DNA from: an uncultured Clostridia bacterium
Lineage (GTDB): Bacteria > Bacillota > Clostridia > Christensenellales > CAG-314
Reading direction: 5' to 3'
DNA: 64,000 nucleotides
Assembly: GCA_934230325.1 (NCBI GenBank)
Contig: CAKQEP010000004.1
Location: 49,379-113,378, forward strand
Shown here: piece after piece, positions 8,813 through 18,213 of the stretch
How positions within the stretch are numbered: position 1 is the first letter of the stretch
Layout: each line of letters starts with the position of its first letter
Made by a program: the position numbers and the translations under genes
The notes under the pieces: model-generated
The model's input: the letters and a program-made list of their open reading frames with translations, nothing else
What the model was told of the DNA's origin: nothing
Databases searched by the model: none

Positions 8813-8831
8813 CCACCGCTCCAAGCGGTGG
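8813..8831. repeat. GC-rich hairpin in the ABC leader
   Basis: A perfect 8-bp stem (CCACCGCT and AGCGGTGG) with a 3-base loop, standing out in AT-rich DNA. On the plus strand it is followed by TTGCTTTTC, on the minus strand by AATAAAAAATC, so it is not a clear terminator for the exporter transcript. Confidence 0.6.
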
Positions 8832-8854
8832 TTGCTTTTCGCTAAAGGCTACAA

Positions 8855-8883
8855 AACAAAGAGAGGAGCTGTTATACTCCTCT
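8855..8883 (-). terminator. Attenuator-like hairpin after the 35-residue frame
   Basis: A 7-bp stem (AGAGGAG with CTCCTCT, arms 8883-8877 and 8868-8862) with an 8-base loop, followed on the minus strand by CTTTGTTTTG. It overlaps the stop codon of the small frame upstream, the geometry expected for ribosome-sensitive attenuation. The U-run is interrupted, so termination strength is uncertain. Confidence 0.5.
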
Positions 8884-8989
8884 ATTTATTGGCAAACATC
8901 GATAAAAGGCATTCAAATAAATTGTTAATACACAGGCTTGTATTAACGAGATACGATATATGTCGATTTCTCTTCATATATTGAATCAT
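8882..8989 (-). CDS. 35-residue leader ORF of the ABC cassette
   Basis: ATG at 8989 preceded by TTTGGAG, 35 codons, TAG at 8882-8884. It is the first reading frame after a consensus promoter. The N-terminus is basic (MIQYMKRNRH), the C-terminal half hydrophobic with two Cys (SLCINNLFECLLSMFANK). An internal inverted repeat with 9-bp arms (8924-8932 and 8939-8947) could fold in the RNA. It may be a leader peptide sensing translation, a small membrane-active peptide, or a chance frame in a structured leader. Confidence 0.45.
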   Translation of the reverse strand: MIQYMKRNRHISYLVNTSLCINNLFECLLSMFANK

Positions 8990-9017
8990 AAAAATCTCCA
9001 AACTTCAACTACTTTTA

Positions 9018-9046
9018 ATTATATCATATCATATACAGATTGTCAA
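9018..9046 (-). promoter_or_regulatory. Perfect consensus promoter of the ABC cassette
   Basis: Minus strand TTGACA (9046-9041), exactly 17 bases, TATAAT (9023-9018). All 12 bases match the housekeeping consensus. The spacer holds TATGA-like direct repeats. Expected transcript start near 9011, giving a leader of about 340 bases before the exporter. Confidence 0.8.
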
Positions 9047-9157
9047 TAAATTTTCATATAAAAATAATTTTAACTGTTTGATGGAAAAACTAATTAATTT
9101 AGAACTTCAATTGCTATTTTATAAACTCGTAAGGTAATGTTTTAATATTTAAGCATA

Positions 9158-9183
9158 AAAAAGCGCTCGCAAGGGTGCTTTTT
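9158..9183 (+). terminator. Orphan terminator hairpin upstream of pyrG
   Basis: An 11-bp stem with two wobble pairs (9158-9168 and 9173-9183) and a GCAA tetraloop, ending in TTTTT. No plus-strand gene lies directly before it; the nearest is typA, 2.4 kb upstream beyond the minus-strand cassette, so it may be the original typA terminator. Confidence 0.6.
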
Positions 9184-9279
9184 GCGTTAAGTAAAAAAAG
9201 ACGGTTATCTAAAAAACGCGCTGTTTTTGTTTGTCAAGGTTTTCAACGTAAAAAATATTTAAAAAATTCCCTTTTTGTC

Positions 9280-9308
9280 TTGCAAAATATGGCGATATTT
9301 GTTAAACT
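9280..9308 (+). promoter_or_regulatory. Promoter for pyrG
   Basis: TTGCAA at 9280-9285, 17-base spacer, TAAACT at 9303-9308, 26 bases before the start codon. Confidence 0.55.
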
Positions 9309-9319
9309 ATTAAAAGTAG

Positions 9320-10939
<1,620 letters not shown>

Positions 10940-11043
10940 ATTCGTCGTTTTGATGTTAAAACAAAAAGCGACGCAAAAGTCAACGCCGACCAAAAAAGCG
11001 GCAGTCTGATTTTTTGATTTAAAGTTTTATATTGTAAAATATT

Positions 11044-11092
11044 CCCCAAAAGTTTTGCGGTTGAGGCTAAACTTTTGGGGTTTTGTCGTTTT
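11044..11092 (+). terminator. Terminator after pyrG
   Basis: A perfect 12-bp stem (CCCCAAAAGTTT at 11044-11055 and its complement at 11069-11080), 13-base loop, then TTTTGTCGTTTT. Confidence 0.85.
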
Positions 11093-11194
11093 CTGTGGAT
11101 TTTTTTGTTGTCTTTTTAAAGAATATATCGCGCAAAATTGCGCAAACTTTGGGATAAGGGAAAACAATCGGAATATTAAAGGGAATATTGTCTT

Positions 11195-11971
11195 ATGATT
11201 CACAAAGTAGTTATTTGCGGCATAAATACTGCATCGTTGCCTAAATTGTCGGCAGATGATACAAAAAAACTTATCGTCGGACTAAAAAACGGCGATTATT
11301 CTTGCCGACAACAAGCCATAGAAGGCAATATGCGACTCGTTTTGTCGGTTTTGCACCGTTACGTGCCGCGCGTGTGTAATATGGACGATTTGTTTCAGGT
11401 GGGGTGTATGGGACTCGTCAAGGCTATCGATAACTTTGACGTCGATTTAAACGTGCGATTTTCTACTTATGCCGTGCCGATGATTGTAGGGGAAATACGA
11501 CGGTTTTTGCGAGAATCCAGCGCGATGCGAGTCAGTCGCGGAATAAGAGACGTTGCGTATCTCGCTTTGACCACAAGAGAACGTATGCGCGCGGAAGGTA
11601 ACGACGAAGTTAGTATCACGATGTTGGCGCAACGAATGAATATGCCCGTCAGCAAGGTCGCTTTTTGTCTTGACGCAATAAACGAGCCGGTGTCGTTGTA
11701 CGAACCGATGTACAGCGATGACGATGACGGCATAATGGTTATGGACCACATAAGCGACAAAAGCAATACGGAGGAGCGGTGGCTAAACAACGTTTCGCTT
11801 GCCGACGCAATCGCTCGGTTGGAGGAGCGGGAGCGCAGAATACTAAAAAAACGATTTTTTGAAGGCAAAACGCAGACGGAAGTAAGCGGCGAGATAGGTA
11901 TATCTCAAGCGCAAGTATCTCGTCTTGAAAAAAACGCCGTAAACAATATAAGACAATATTTTGCCGATTGA
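11195..11971 (+). CDS. sigG: Forespore-specific sigma factor SigG
   Basis: 258 residues. The N-terminus VVICGINTASLPKL matches the sigma-G start known from Bacillus (VEICGVDTSKLP), which separates it from sigma-F. Region 2 has MDDLFQVGCMGLVKAIDNFD and FSTYAVPMIVGEIRRFLR; region 4 has GKTQTEVSGEIGISQAQVSR, the helix-turn-helix that reads the -35 box. SigG drives late forespore genes, so the organism very likely forms spores. The usual upstream partners spoIIGA and sigE are not here; pyrG precedes it across a terminator. The weak site AAAGGGA lies 12 bases before the ATG. Confidence 0.93.
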   Translation: MIHKVVICGINTASLPKLSADDTKKLIVGLKNGDYSCRQQAIEGNMRLVLSVLHRYVPRVCNMDDLFQVGCMGLVKAIDNFDVDLNVRFSTYAVPMIVGEIRRFLRESSAMRVSRGIRDVAYLALTTRERMRAEGNDEVSITMLAQRMNMPVSKVAFCLDAINEPVSLYEPMYSDDDDGIMVMDHISDKSNTEERWLNNVSLADAIARLEERERRILKKRFFEGKTQTEVSGEIGISQAQVSRLEKNAVNNIRQYFAD

Positions 11972-12021
11972 GGTCATAATTTGCGCTTTTGCTTAATAAA
12001 ATATCAGCGGAAGCAGCGATT

Positions 12022-12387
12022 ATGGAAATTTCGTATTGTGATTTAAAACAGAAAGAAGTCATCAACGTCACCGACGGCAAACGAATGGGGCGTATCGTCG
12101 ATTTGATAATAAGTCTTGATTCTTGTCGCGTTTTGGGCGTAGTTGTGCCGAGCGTAAAAAAATTGTTCAAAAGCAAGGAAGACATTTTTATTCCGTGGAA
12201 AAATATTCGCAAAATAGGCGACGACGTAATTTTGATTTGTTTGACGGAATGTAATTTTGACAACGCGATAAATCCAAACAAAAAACCGCCGCCACCGCCT
12301 CCGCCGCCGAGATATTATCAAACGGGAAGCGACGACGCGTTGTTTGCGGGCGCGACTTCCGTTGCGTTTAGCGAAGCGGACGAGTAG
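12022..12387 (+). CDS. YlmC/YmxH-type PRC-barrel protein with polyproline run
   Basis: 121 residues from the ATG at 12022. The first 80 residues (SYCDLKQKEVINVTDGKRMG, then IVDLIISLD, then IFIPWKNIRKIGDDVILI) match the small PRC-barrel sporulation family that sits next to sigG in Bacillus (ylmC) and other Firmicutes, and it follows sigG here by about 50 bases. The tail is unusual: eight prolines in a row encoded by near-identical CCG-type codons, then a disordered 30-residue end. Its function in sporulation is unknown. The ribosome site is weak. Confidence 0.75.
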   Translation: MEISYCDLKQKEVINVTDGKRMGRIVDLIISLDSCRVLGVVVPSVKKLFKSKEDIFIPWKNIRKIGDDVILICLTECNFDNAINPNKKPPPPPPPPRYYQTGSDDALFAGATSVAFSEADE

Positions 12388-12468
12388 CGCGCAATATTGC
12401 CGTTGGTTTGATTTTCTTTTTAAAAACGGCTTAACATATATTACGATTTAACCAAAACAAGAAAAATT

Positions 12469-12493
12469 AAACCCTGCCAAAAGGGTTTTTTTT
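12469..12493 (+). terminator. Terminator after sigG-ylmC
   Basis: A 7-bp stem (AAACCCT at 12469-12475 with AGGGTTT at 12482-12488) followed by T-rich sequence. Confidence 0.75.
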
Positions 12494-12494
12494 A

Positions 12495-12523
12495 TTGCAA
12501 AATCCTTTTATTTATGCTAAAAT
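12495..12523 (+). promoter_or_regulatory. Promoter for the RluA-family gene, abutting the start codon
   Basis: TTGCAA at 12495-12500, 17-base spacer, extended -10 TGC-TAAAAT ending at 12523, only 6 bases before the ATG. The predicted first base of the RNA is the A of the start codon. Confidence 0.6.
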
Positions 12524-12529
12524 AAAAAA

Positions 12530-13378
12530 ATGCTTAAAGAAATCATTTCACGCAATAATGCCAGAATATCCGATTTGATACGAGAACAAACCGATCTCGG
12601 TTTTTATCAAGTCAAAAAAATTATATCGGGCAAAAGCGTCAAAATAAACGGCAAGCGCGTCAATACCGACGTGACGGTAAAACAAGGCGACGTTATCTAT
12701 ATCTATATTAAAGATAGGGAAAAGGATAAAATAGATATAATATACGAGGACAAAAACGTTATTGTGGTCAACAAACCCGCTAATATGGAAGTTGAAGGTC
12801 CTGACGGGCTTAAAGAGCGTTTAGAAGTCGCTCATGCGGAAAAAACGCTTTATCCCGTCCATAGGCTTGACCGCAACACAATGGGACTTGTCATTTTTGC
12901 CTTGACGCCGCAAGCGCAAACCGAGTTGGACAAGGCTTTTAAGGAAAAAACGGTTTTTAAACTTTACAACGCAATAGTGGTAGGCAAACCAAAGCAACCG
13001 TCGGCAACCTTAAAAGCGTATTTATTTAAAGACGCAAAAAAGAGCCTTGTCATTATTTCCAACGTAGAAAAACAAGGGTATCTACCCATAGAAACGAGGT
13101 ATCGTTTGGTCAACACAAAAGGGGATTTGTCCTTGTTGGAGGTTCAGCTTGTCACGGGACGCACGCATCAAATCCGCGCGCATCTCGCTTATATAAAACT
13201 GCCCGTTTTGGGCGACGGAAAGTACGGCGTCAATGCAATCAACAAAAAATACAAACAAAACAGACAACTGCTTGCAAACGTTAATATGAAGTTTGCTTTC
13301 CCAAAAACAAGTCCTTTGGCTTATTTAAACAAGCACAATTTTAAACTAAACATGGATTTGTGGAGTTTTATAGGGTAA
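12530..13378 (+). CDS. RluA-family rRNA/tRNA pseudouridine synthase
   Basis: 282 residues. An S4-like N-terminal domain (SGKSVKINGKRVNTDVTVKQGDVI) is followed by the catalytic core with HRLDRNTMGLVIFA, where the Asp is the nucleophile, and by LVTGRTHQIRAHLAYI and LGDGKYG, all hallmarks of the RluA/RluC/RluD family. It isomerises uridines in structured RNA; the exact site is not predictable. A second paralogue lies at 23540. No ribosome binding site precedes the ATG and the promoter touches it, so a leaderless mRNA is likely. Confidence 0.9.
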   Translation: MLKEIISRNNARISDLIREQTDLGFYQVKKIISGKSVKINGKRVNTDVTVKQGDVIYIYIKDREKDKIDIIYEDKNVIVVNKPANMEVEGPDGLKERLEVAHAEKTLYPVHRLDRNTMGLVIFALTPQAQTELDKAFKEKTVFKLYNAIVVGKPKQPSATLKAYLFKDAKKSLVIISNVEKQGYLPIETRYRLVNTKGDLSLLEVQLVTGRTHQIRAHLAYIKLPVLGDGKYGVNAINKKYKQNRQLLANVNMKFAFPKTSPLAYLNKHNFKLNMDLWSFIG

Positions 13379-13456
13379 AGTTGTCAAAAAGTTTGTTTAA
13401 ATACTTGCCTAAAAACGCCGTTTAATATATAATATCTGCTTGTAGAGGTTTTTAAA

Positions 13457-14332
13457 ATGAAAAAGTTATTCAAAAGCATTTTACTTGTTACGTTGGCAAT
13501 CATGGTTGCTTTTACGTTTGTTGGCTGTTCTTCTAATTTTTTGAGCGAAGGCAAAATCAAAACGCTTGGCAAAAAACTCGGGTTGGAAAAAACCGCCGAC
13601 GGCAAATTTGTCAATCCTACCGCAACGATAACAATCAATTGCACAAACGTGGAAGCCGGCGGCAACTACGAGGTTACGCTTGTTTACGAGTTGCTTTTTG
13701 ACAAAGCGCCCATCACGGTCAACAACTTTATTTATCTCGTTCAAAACAAATTTTATGACGATACGCTTATGGATACGGTAAACTCTTCTTACAGCGTTTT
13801 GGGACGTTACTTTTTAAACGATTCCAACACTTACGAAGCAAAAGAGTACAAGTATACGATTAAAGGCGAGTTTATTTCCAACGGCTGGTCGGTTGACGGC
13901 AGCGAGGACGGCGCGGCAAACGCTGTTCACGAGTTGGGTAGTCTTGGTATGTATCACAAACCTCAATCCGATACGGTAAACTATTTTGACTCTGCAAGTA
14001 CTGGTTTTTATATCGCTTGGTCAAATTCTTTTGGTAGCAACGATACTATCCAAAACAAAAACTATGCGGTATTTGGCAAAATAGTGGAGAGCAAAGTCAA
14101 GTTTGTCGGCGGCGACGCTTTGTCCGAGTCTTTTTATGCAGACGATACTTTCCGTCCCGGTATTGACAGCGGATTTGTAAGATATATTACAAATATCAAC
14201 ACAACCACGCGTAAAGATTCTACGGGAGAAGTTACCCTTTCCGAAACTCCGTCTTCTACGGTAAAAATCAAAGGCGTCACTTTAAACGGAGTCAAAGGCG
14301 ACGCAGACAAAACCCTTCGCAAAAAAGCGTAA
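13457..14332 (+). CDS. Lipoprotein with cyclophilin-like domain
   Basis: 291 residues. A basic start and hydrophobic segment lead to a lipobox, FTFVGC, with Cys at residue 24, so it is an exported membrane-anchored lipoprotein. Residues about 55-225 resemble a cyclophilin peptidyl-prolyl isomerase: a strand with YELLFDKAPITVNNFIYLVQ, then KFYDDTLMDTV, then FYIAWSN and NYAVFGKIVE. The usual catalytic RxxxxFxxQGG run is not visible; where it should be, the sequence reads DTVNSSYSVLGRYF. It may be a degenerate or purely binding domain. GAGG precedes the ATG and it has its own terminator. Confidence 0.65.
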   Translation: MKKLFKSILLVTLAIMVAFTFVGCSSNFLSEGKIKTLGKKLGLEKTADGKFVNPTATITINCTNVEAGGNYEVTLVYELLFDKAPITVNNFIYLVQNKFYDDTLMDTVNSSYSVLGRYFLNDSNTYEAKEYKYTIKGEFISNGWSVDGSEDGAANAVHELGSLGMYHKPQSDTVNYFDSASTGFYIAWSNSFGSNDTIQNKNYAVFGKIVESKVKFVGGDALSESFYADDTFRPGIDSGFVRYITNINTTTRKDSTGEVTLSETPSSTVKIKGVTLNGVKGDADKTLRKKA

Positions 14333-14346
14333 AATGCGTTAATACA

Positions 14347-14368
14347 AGCCCGCTTTATGCGGGTTTTT
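14347..14368 (+). terminator. Terminator after the cyclophilin-like lipoprotein gene
   Basis: CCCGC (14349-14353), loop TTTAT, GCGGG (14359-14363), then TTTTTT. Confidence 0.8.
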
Positions 14369-14427
14369 TAATATGGCATTTTTTGTGAGTTTGCCGAAAG
14401 GCAACGTCAACAGATAGAGGATTTTTT

Positions 14428-15741
14428 ATGAGTAAACCTTTGGTTGCCATTGTCGGCAAACCTAACGTAGGCAAATCTACGTTTTTTAATAAGGTATGCG
14501 GCAAACGTATATCTATAGTATCGGACGAAGCAGGCGTCACTCGCGACAGATTGTACGGCGACGCCGAGTGGCAAGGTCACGAATTTTGTTTGGTGGATAC
14601 CGGCGGCATACAGTTGAAAAGCGACGACGTTTTGCAGGTTCATATCAAAAAACAGGCGGAAATTGCCGTTGACCTTGCAAAAGTCATACTTTTTTTTGTG
14701 GACGGAAAATACGGACTCACGGCAGAAGACGAGGAAGTCGCTCATCTTTTGCGCAAGACAAACAAACCTTTGTATCTTGTAGTAAACAAAGTTGACAATT
14801 TTGCGTCTTTTGATATGACGGATTTTTATTCGCTCGGACTTGACGCTTTCCCCGTTTCGGCAGAACATATGCAGGGGATAGGCGATTTGTTGGACGAAGT
14901 AGTCAAAAATTTTGACCAAAACGAAACCGACCAAGCAAACGAACCGCTTAAAATAGCAGTTGTAGGCAAACCGAACGCAGGCAAATCTTCTTTGGTAAAC
15001 AAATTGTTGGGGTATGACCGCAGCATAGTGACAAATATTGCGGGTACTACTCGCGACTCCATAGATACGCCGTTTGAGTACAACGGCAAAAATTACGTTT
15101 TGATAGATACGGCGGGGATAAGGCGCAAACGCAGTATAGAGGACGAGAGTTTAGAGAGATATTCCGTTATGCGCAGTCTTGACGCAGTACGTCGCGCCGA
15201 CGTATGTTTTGTCGTGTTTGACGCGGCGGAAGATTTGACGGAGCAGGACGTAAAAATAGCGGGTTACGTGCATGAGCAGGGCAAACCCAGCATTATCGTC
15301 GTCAACAAATGGGATTTGATAGAAAAAGATACGTTTACCGTAGAAAAATTCAAAAAGAAGTTGACGTGCGACCTTGCGTTTATGGATTATTACAAATACA
15401 TTACCGTATCCGCATTGACGGGGCAAAGGCTCAATAAACTTATGGAGATGGCTGACTACGTAAACGAAAAATCGTCTTTCCGCGCGTCTACGGGTTTGCT
15501 TAACGAAGTAATTGCAGACGCCGTTGCGGCTGTCGAGCCGCCGACAAAAAACGGCAGACGACTAAAAATAAAATATGCGACGCAACCGACGACAAATCCG
15601 CCCACATTTGTGTTGTTTGTTAACGACGGCGAGTTGATGCATTTTTCTTACAAAAGGTATTTGGAAAACAATTTACGCAAGGCGTTTGGGCTTGACGGTA
15701 CGCCTTTAAGGTTGATTATCAGGAGCAACGGAGACGATTAA
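14428..15741 (+). CDS. der: Ribosome biogenesis GTPase Der (EngA)
   Basis: 437 residues, the typical length. Two G domains in tandem are visible: GKPNVGKST near residue 10 with DTGGI, NKVD, and GKPNAGKSS near residue 181 with DTAGIRRKR and NKWD. A KH-like C-terminal domain follows (RLKIKYATQPTTNPPTFVLF), the EngA hallmark. It acts in 50S subunit maturation. plsY follows after one base, so they form an operon, an arrangement also seen in other Firmicutes. Confidence 0.96.
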   Translation: MSKPLVAIVGKPNVGKSTFFNKVCGKRISIVSDEAGVTRDRLYGDAEWQGHEFCLVDTGGIQLKSDDVLQVHIKKQAEIAVDLAKVILFFVDGKYGLTAEDEEVAHLLRKTNKPLYLVVNKVDNFASFDMTDFYSLGLDAFPVSAEHMQGIGDLLDEVVKNFDQNETDQANEPLKIAVVGKPNAGKSSLVNKLLGYDRSIVTNIAGTTRDSIDTPFEYNGKNYVLIDTAGIRRKRSIEDESLERYSVMRSLDAVRRADVCFVVFDAAEDLTEQDVKIAGYVHEQGKPSIIVVNKWDLIEKDTFTVEKFKKKLTCDLAFMDYYKYITVSALTGQRLNKLMEMADYVNEKSSFRASTGLLNEVIADAVAAVEPPTKNGRRLKIKYATQPTTNPPTFVLFVNDGELMHFSYKRYLENNLRKAFGLDGTPLRLIIRSNGDD

Positions 15742-15742
15742 G

Positions 15743-16537
15743 ATGAAAGAATATATCTGGCAATTTATTTTGACGGGAATATTGAGTTATTTTATCGGTA
15801 ACATAAACTTTGCCGTGATAATAAGCAAATCGGTCAAGCACGAGGATATACGCATGCACGGCAGCGGAAATCCGGGTACTACTAATATGATGCGCGTTTT
15901 CGGTCTTAAATACGGCGCGCTTACGCTTGCTTGCGATATGGTCAAGGGCATAATACCGGTAATTGCGAGTTATTTTATTTTTAAATGCGTTACCGACAAC
16001 AATGCGGAGATTTATCGCTTTGCCATGTATCTTGCCGCTTTGTGCGCCACCGTCGGACACGTTTTTCCCGTGTTTATGAAGTTTAAAGGCGGCAAAGGTT
16101 TTGCGACCAGCGTCGGCGTATTGCTTGCGATACAACCCGTACCGACCTTGATAATACTTGCGATAGGTTTTATAATAATTTTGATTTGCGACAGAATGAG
16201 CGTATTTGCCTTGTTTTACGTGTCGGCAGAACTTGCTTTTCATATTCTTGCATACTTTGGCTTGTTTAAAGAAGTTTTGCTTGTGTCGCATGCCGTAACT
16301 TTGCCTATGCTCATTATCGTTTGTTTGTTTTGGGTGCTTGTCGTGTTTGCGCATAGGAGCAATATAATACGTCTTTTGCGCGGCAAGGAAAGTCCGTCGG
16401 GACTACGCAAATCGCTTTTGAGATTAGGTAAAAAGCACAACAAACAACAAGACGATACGACGCAATCGTCGCAAAATTCGCAAGATAACGACGGTTCGAC
16501 TCAAAATATCGACGATGCCTCAAAAAAATCGGAATAG
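15743..16537 (+). CDS. plsY: Glycerol-3-phosphate acyltransferase PlsY with hydrophilic tail
   Basis: 264 residues, about 60 longer than most PlsY. The membrane core has the three family motifs: GSGNPGTTNMMR, then HVFPVFMKFKGGKGFATS, and a later segment near the RSNIIRLLRG end. PlsY moves an acyl group from acyl phosphate to glycerol-3-phosphate, the first step of phospholipid synthesis, in the membrane. The last 55 residues are rich in Gln, Asp and Ser, look disordered and are not part of the enzyme. It follows der with almost no gap. Confidence 0.92.
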   Translation: MKEYIWQFILTGILSYFIGNINFAVIISKSVKHEDIRMHGSGNPGTTNMMRVFGLKYGALTLACDMVKGIIPVIASYFIFKCVTDNNAEIYRFAMYLAALCATVGHVFPVFMKFKGGKGFATSVGVLLAIQPVPTLIILAIGFIIILICDRMSVFALFYVSAELAFHILAYFGLFKEVLLVSHAVTLPMLIIVCLFWVLVVFAHRSNIIRLLRGKESPSGLRKSLLRLGKKHNKQQDDTTQSSQNSQDNDGSTQNIDDASKKSE

Positions 16538-16541
16538 TCCA

Positions 16542-16568
16542 AAAATCCCGCCGCGCGGGATTTTTTTT
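16542..16568 (+). terminator. Terminator after der-plsY
   Basis: A 10-bp stem (16542-16551 with 16555-16564) and CGC loop, continued by T-rich sequence. Confidence 0.85.
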
Positions 16569-16647
16569 GCGCCTAAATTAGCGTAAAGCGTTCTAAACGT
16601 CGTTTAACGGCATAGGTTATAAAGAAAGTATCGGAGGTTTGGCGCAA

Positions 16648-18120
16648 ATGGATAAAAAAGACAATTTTGAGATTTACAACGACATCGCAACTCGGACGGG
16701 CGGCGATTTGTATATCGGCGTGGTAGGACCGGTAAGGACGGGCAAATCTACTTTTATCGCTAAATTTATGGAGAGCGTCGTTTTGCCCAACATTAAAAAC
16801 AAAAACGTAAAAAAGCGCGCCATAGACGAGTTGCCTCAAGCGGCAGACGGAAAAGCGGTAATGACGACGCAGCCCAAATTCGTGCCGGACGAAGCGGTAA
16901 AAATCACTTTTTCCAACAGCATAAGCGCGTCGGTCAGATTGATAGATTGCGTCGGTTACATGATAGAGGGAGTGACGGACGGCAACGAAGATACCCCGAG
17001 AATGGTCAGTACGGCATGGTCTAAAGAACCTTTACCCTTTGATAAAGCGGCGGAAATCGGCACAAAAAAAGTTGTAGAAGAACACAGTACGGTTGCGGTA
17101 GTCGTTACAAACGACGGTTCGGTCACAGACATACCGAGAAACAATTACGTTGCCGCAGAAGAAAAGGTAATAAATCAACTCAAAACCTGCAAAAAACCGT
17201 TTGTGGTGGTATTAAACAGCAAAACACCCGATTCCAACGAGTGCAAAGCTTTGGCGGAGGCGTTGGAAACGAGGCACGACGTAAAAGTATTGCGTATCAA
17301 CGTCAAGGAAATGGGTGAGGCAGAGTCTGCGTCCGTGCTTGCGGCTATTGCAGAAGAGTTTCCCGTCAAAAAGATACAAATAGAATTACCCGAATGGATG
17401 CAGACTTTACCTGCGGACAATTCGGTAATATCAAAAATAGTCAAAAAAATCAAAGAAAACGTTGCGGAAGTCACAAAAATGAAACATCACGACGTTTTGT
17501 TGCGCGGTTTTGACGGTGACGATGATATAAACGCCCCCGTTTTGAAAGAAGTCAAAATGGGCGAAGGCACGGTGCGATACGCTATCGCTCCGCAGGAAGG
17601 TTTGTTTTATCGCGTGTTGAGCGACTATGCTCAAATGCCTATTCTCGACCAGTACAGTTTGATGAGTTTTGTAGCAAAAACTGCTTTTGCAAAAACGCAA
17701 TACGAAAAATTTGCGCAAGCGTTGACGGAAGCGGACCAAAGCGGATACGGCGTAGTCAATCCTACTATCGACAGTATGCAAATGGCAGCGCCTGAAATTG
17801 TCAAACAAGGCTCAAAATACGGCGTAAAACTCAAAGCGTCCGCGCCGAGTTGGCATATTATGAAAGTAGACGTCACGACGGAAGTCAATCCGATGGTGGG
17901 TACGGAGCAACAAAGTCAGTATCTGTTGAGCGAGTTTCAAAACAATCCGCAGGGGATTTGGAACACGAATATGTTTGGTAAATCTATGAGCGATCTTGCA
18001 AAGGAAAGCCTTGCGGACAAAGTGACGGCTATGCCGACGGAAGCGCGAGCAAAAATACGCAAAACCGTCGGACGCATCGTAAACGAAAACAAAGGCGGAC
18101 TTATTTGCTTTTTGCTTTAA
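16648..18120 (+). CDS. spoIVA: Spore coat morphogenetic ATPase SpoIVA
   Basis: 490 residues, close to the 492 of Bacillus SpoIVA. The start at 16648 is chosen because GGAGG lies 10 bases upstream; the TTG at 16639 is only one base from it. Near the N-terminus IATRTGGDLYIGVVGPVRTGKSTFI holds the Walker A motif that binds ATP, and the chain ends GGLICFLL, matching the conserved C-terminus needed for localisation. SpoIVA polymerises on the forespore surface as the base of the coat. It has its own unit between two terminators. Confidence 0.96.
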   Translation: MDKKDNFEIYNDIATRTGGDLYIGVVGPVRTGKSTFIAKFMESVVLPNIKNKNVKKRAIDELPQAADGKAVMTTQPKFVPDEAVKITFSNSISASVRLIDCVGYMIEGVTDGNEDTPRMVSTAWSKEPLPFDKAAEIGTKKVVEEHSTVAVVVTNDGSVTDIPRNNYVAAEEKVINQLKTCKKPFVVVLNSKTPDSNECKALAEALETRHDVKVLRINVKEMGEAESASVLAAIAEEFPVKKIQIELPEWMQTLPADNSVISKIVKKIKENVAEVTKMKHHDVLLRGFDGDDDINAPVLKEVKMGEGTVRYAIAPQEGLFYRVLSDYAQMPILDQYSLMSFVAKTAFAKTQYEKFAQALTEADQSGYGVVNPTIDSMQMAAPEIVKQGSKYGVKLKASAPSWHIMKVDVTTEVNPMVGTEQQSQYLLSEFQNNPQGIWNTNMFGKSMSDLAKESLADKVTAMPTEARAKIRKTVGRIVNENKGGLICFLL

Positions 18121-18150
18121 AACTTGACGTTAAAATTTATCACAAACCAA

Positions 18151-18190
18151 AAATATCCGTTTGCAAAAAAATGCAAACGGATATTTTTTT
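18151..18190. terminator. Bidirectional terminator between spoIVA and the convergent small gene
   Basis: A perfect 15-bp stem (18151-18165 with 18172-18186) and A6 loop, flanked by T-runs on both strands. Confidence 0.88.
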
Positions 18191-18213
18191 AAAAAGTAAG
18201 GTTTTGTTGCCGT

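Noticed and set aside
6771..9060. Insertion sequence or integrase in the AT-rich cassette
   Set aside because: No transposase, integrase or terminal inverted repeats were found; only the ABC gene and small frames are present.
15719..16354. 211-codon minus-strand frame opposite plsY
   Set aside because: Antisense to a certain membrane enzyme gene; composition is that of a reversed hydrophobic protein.
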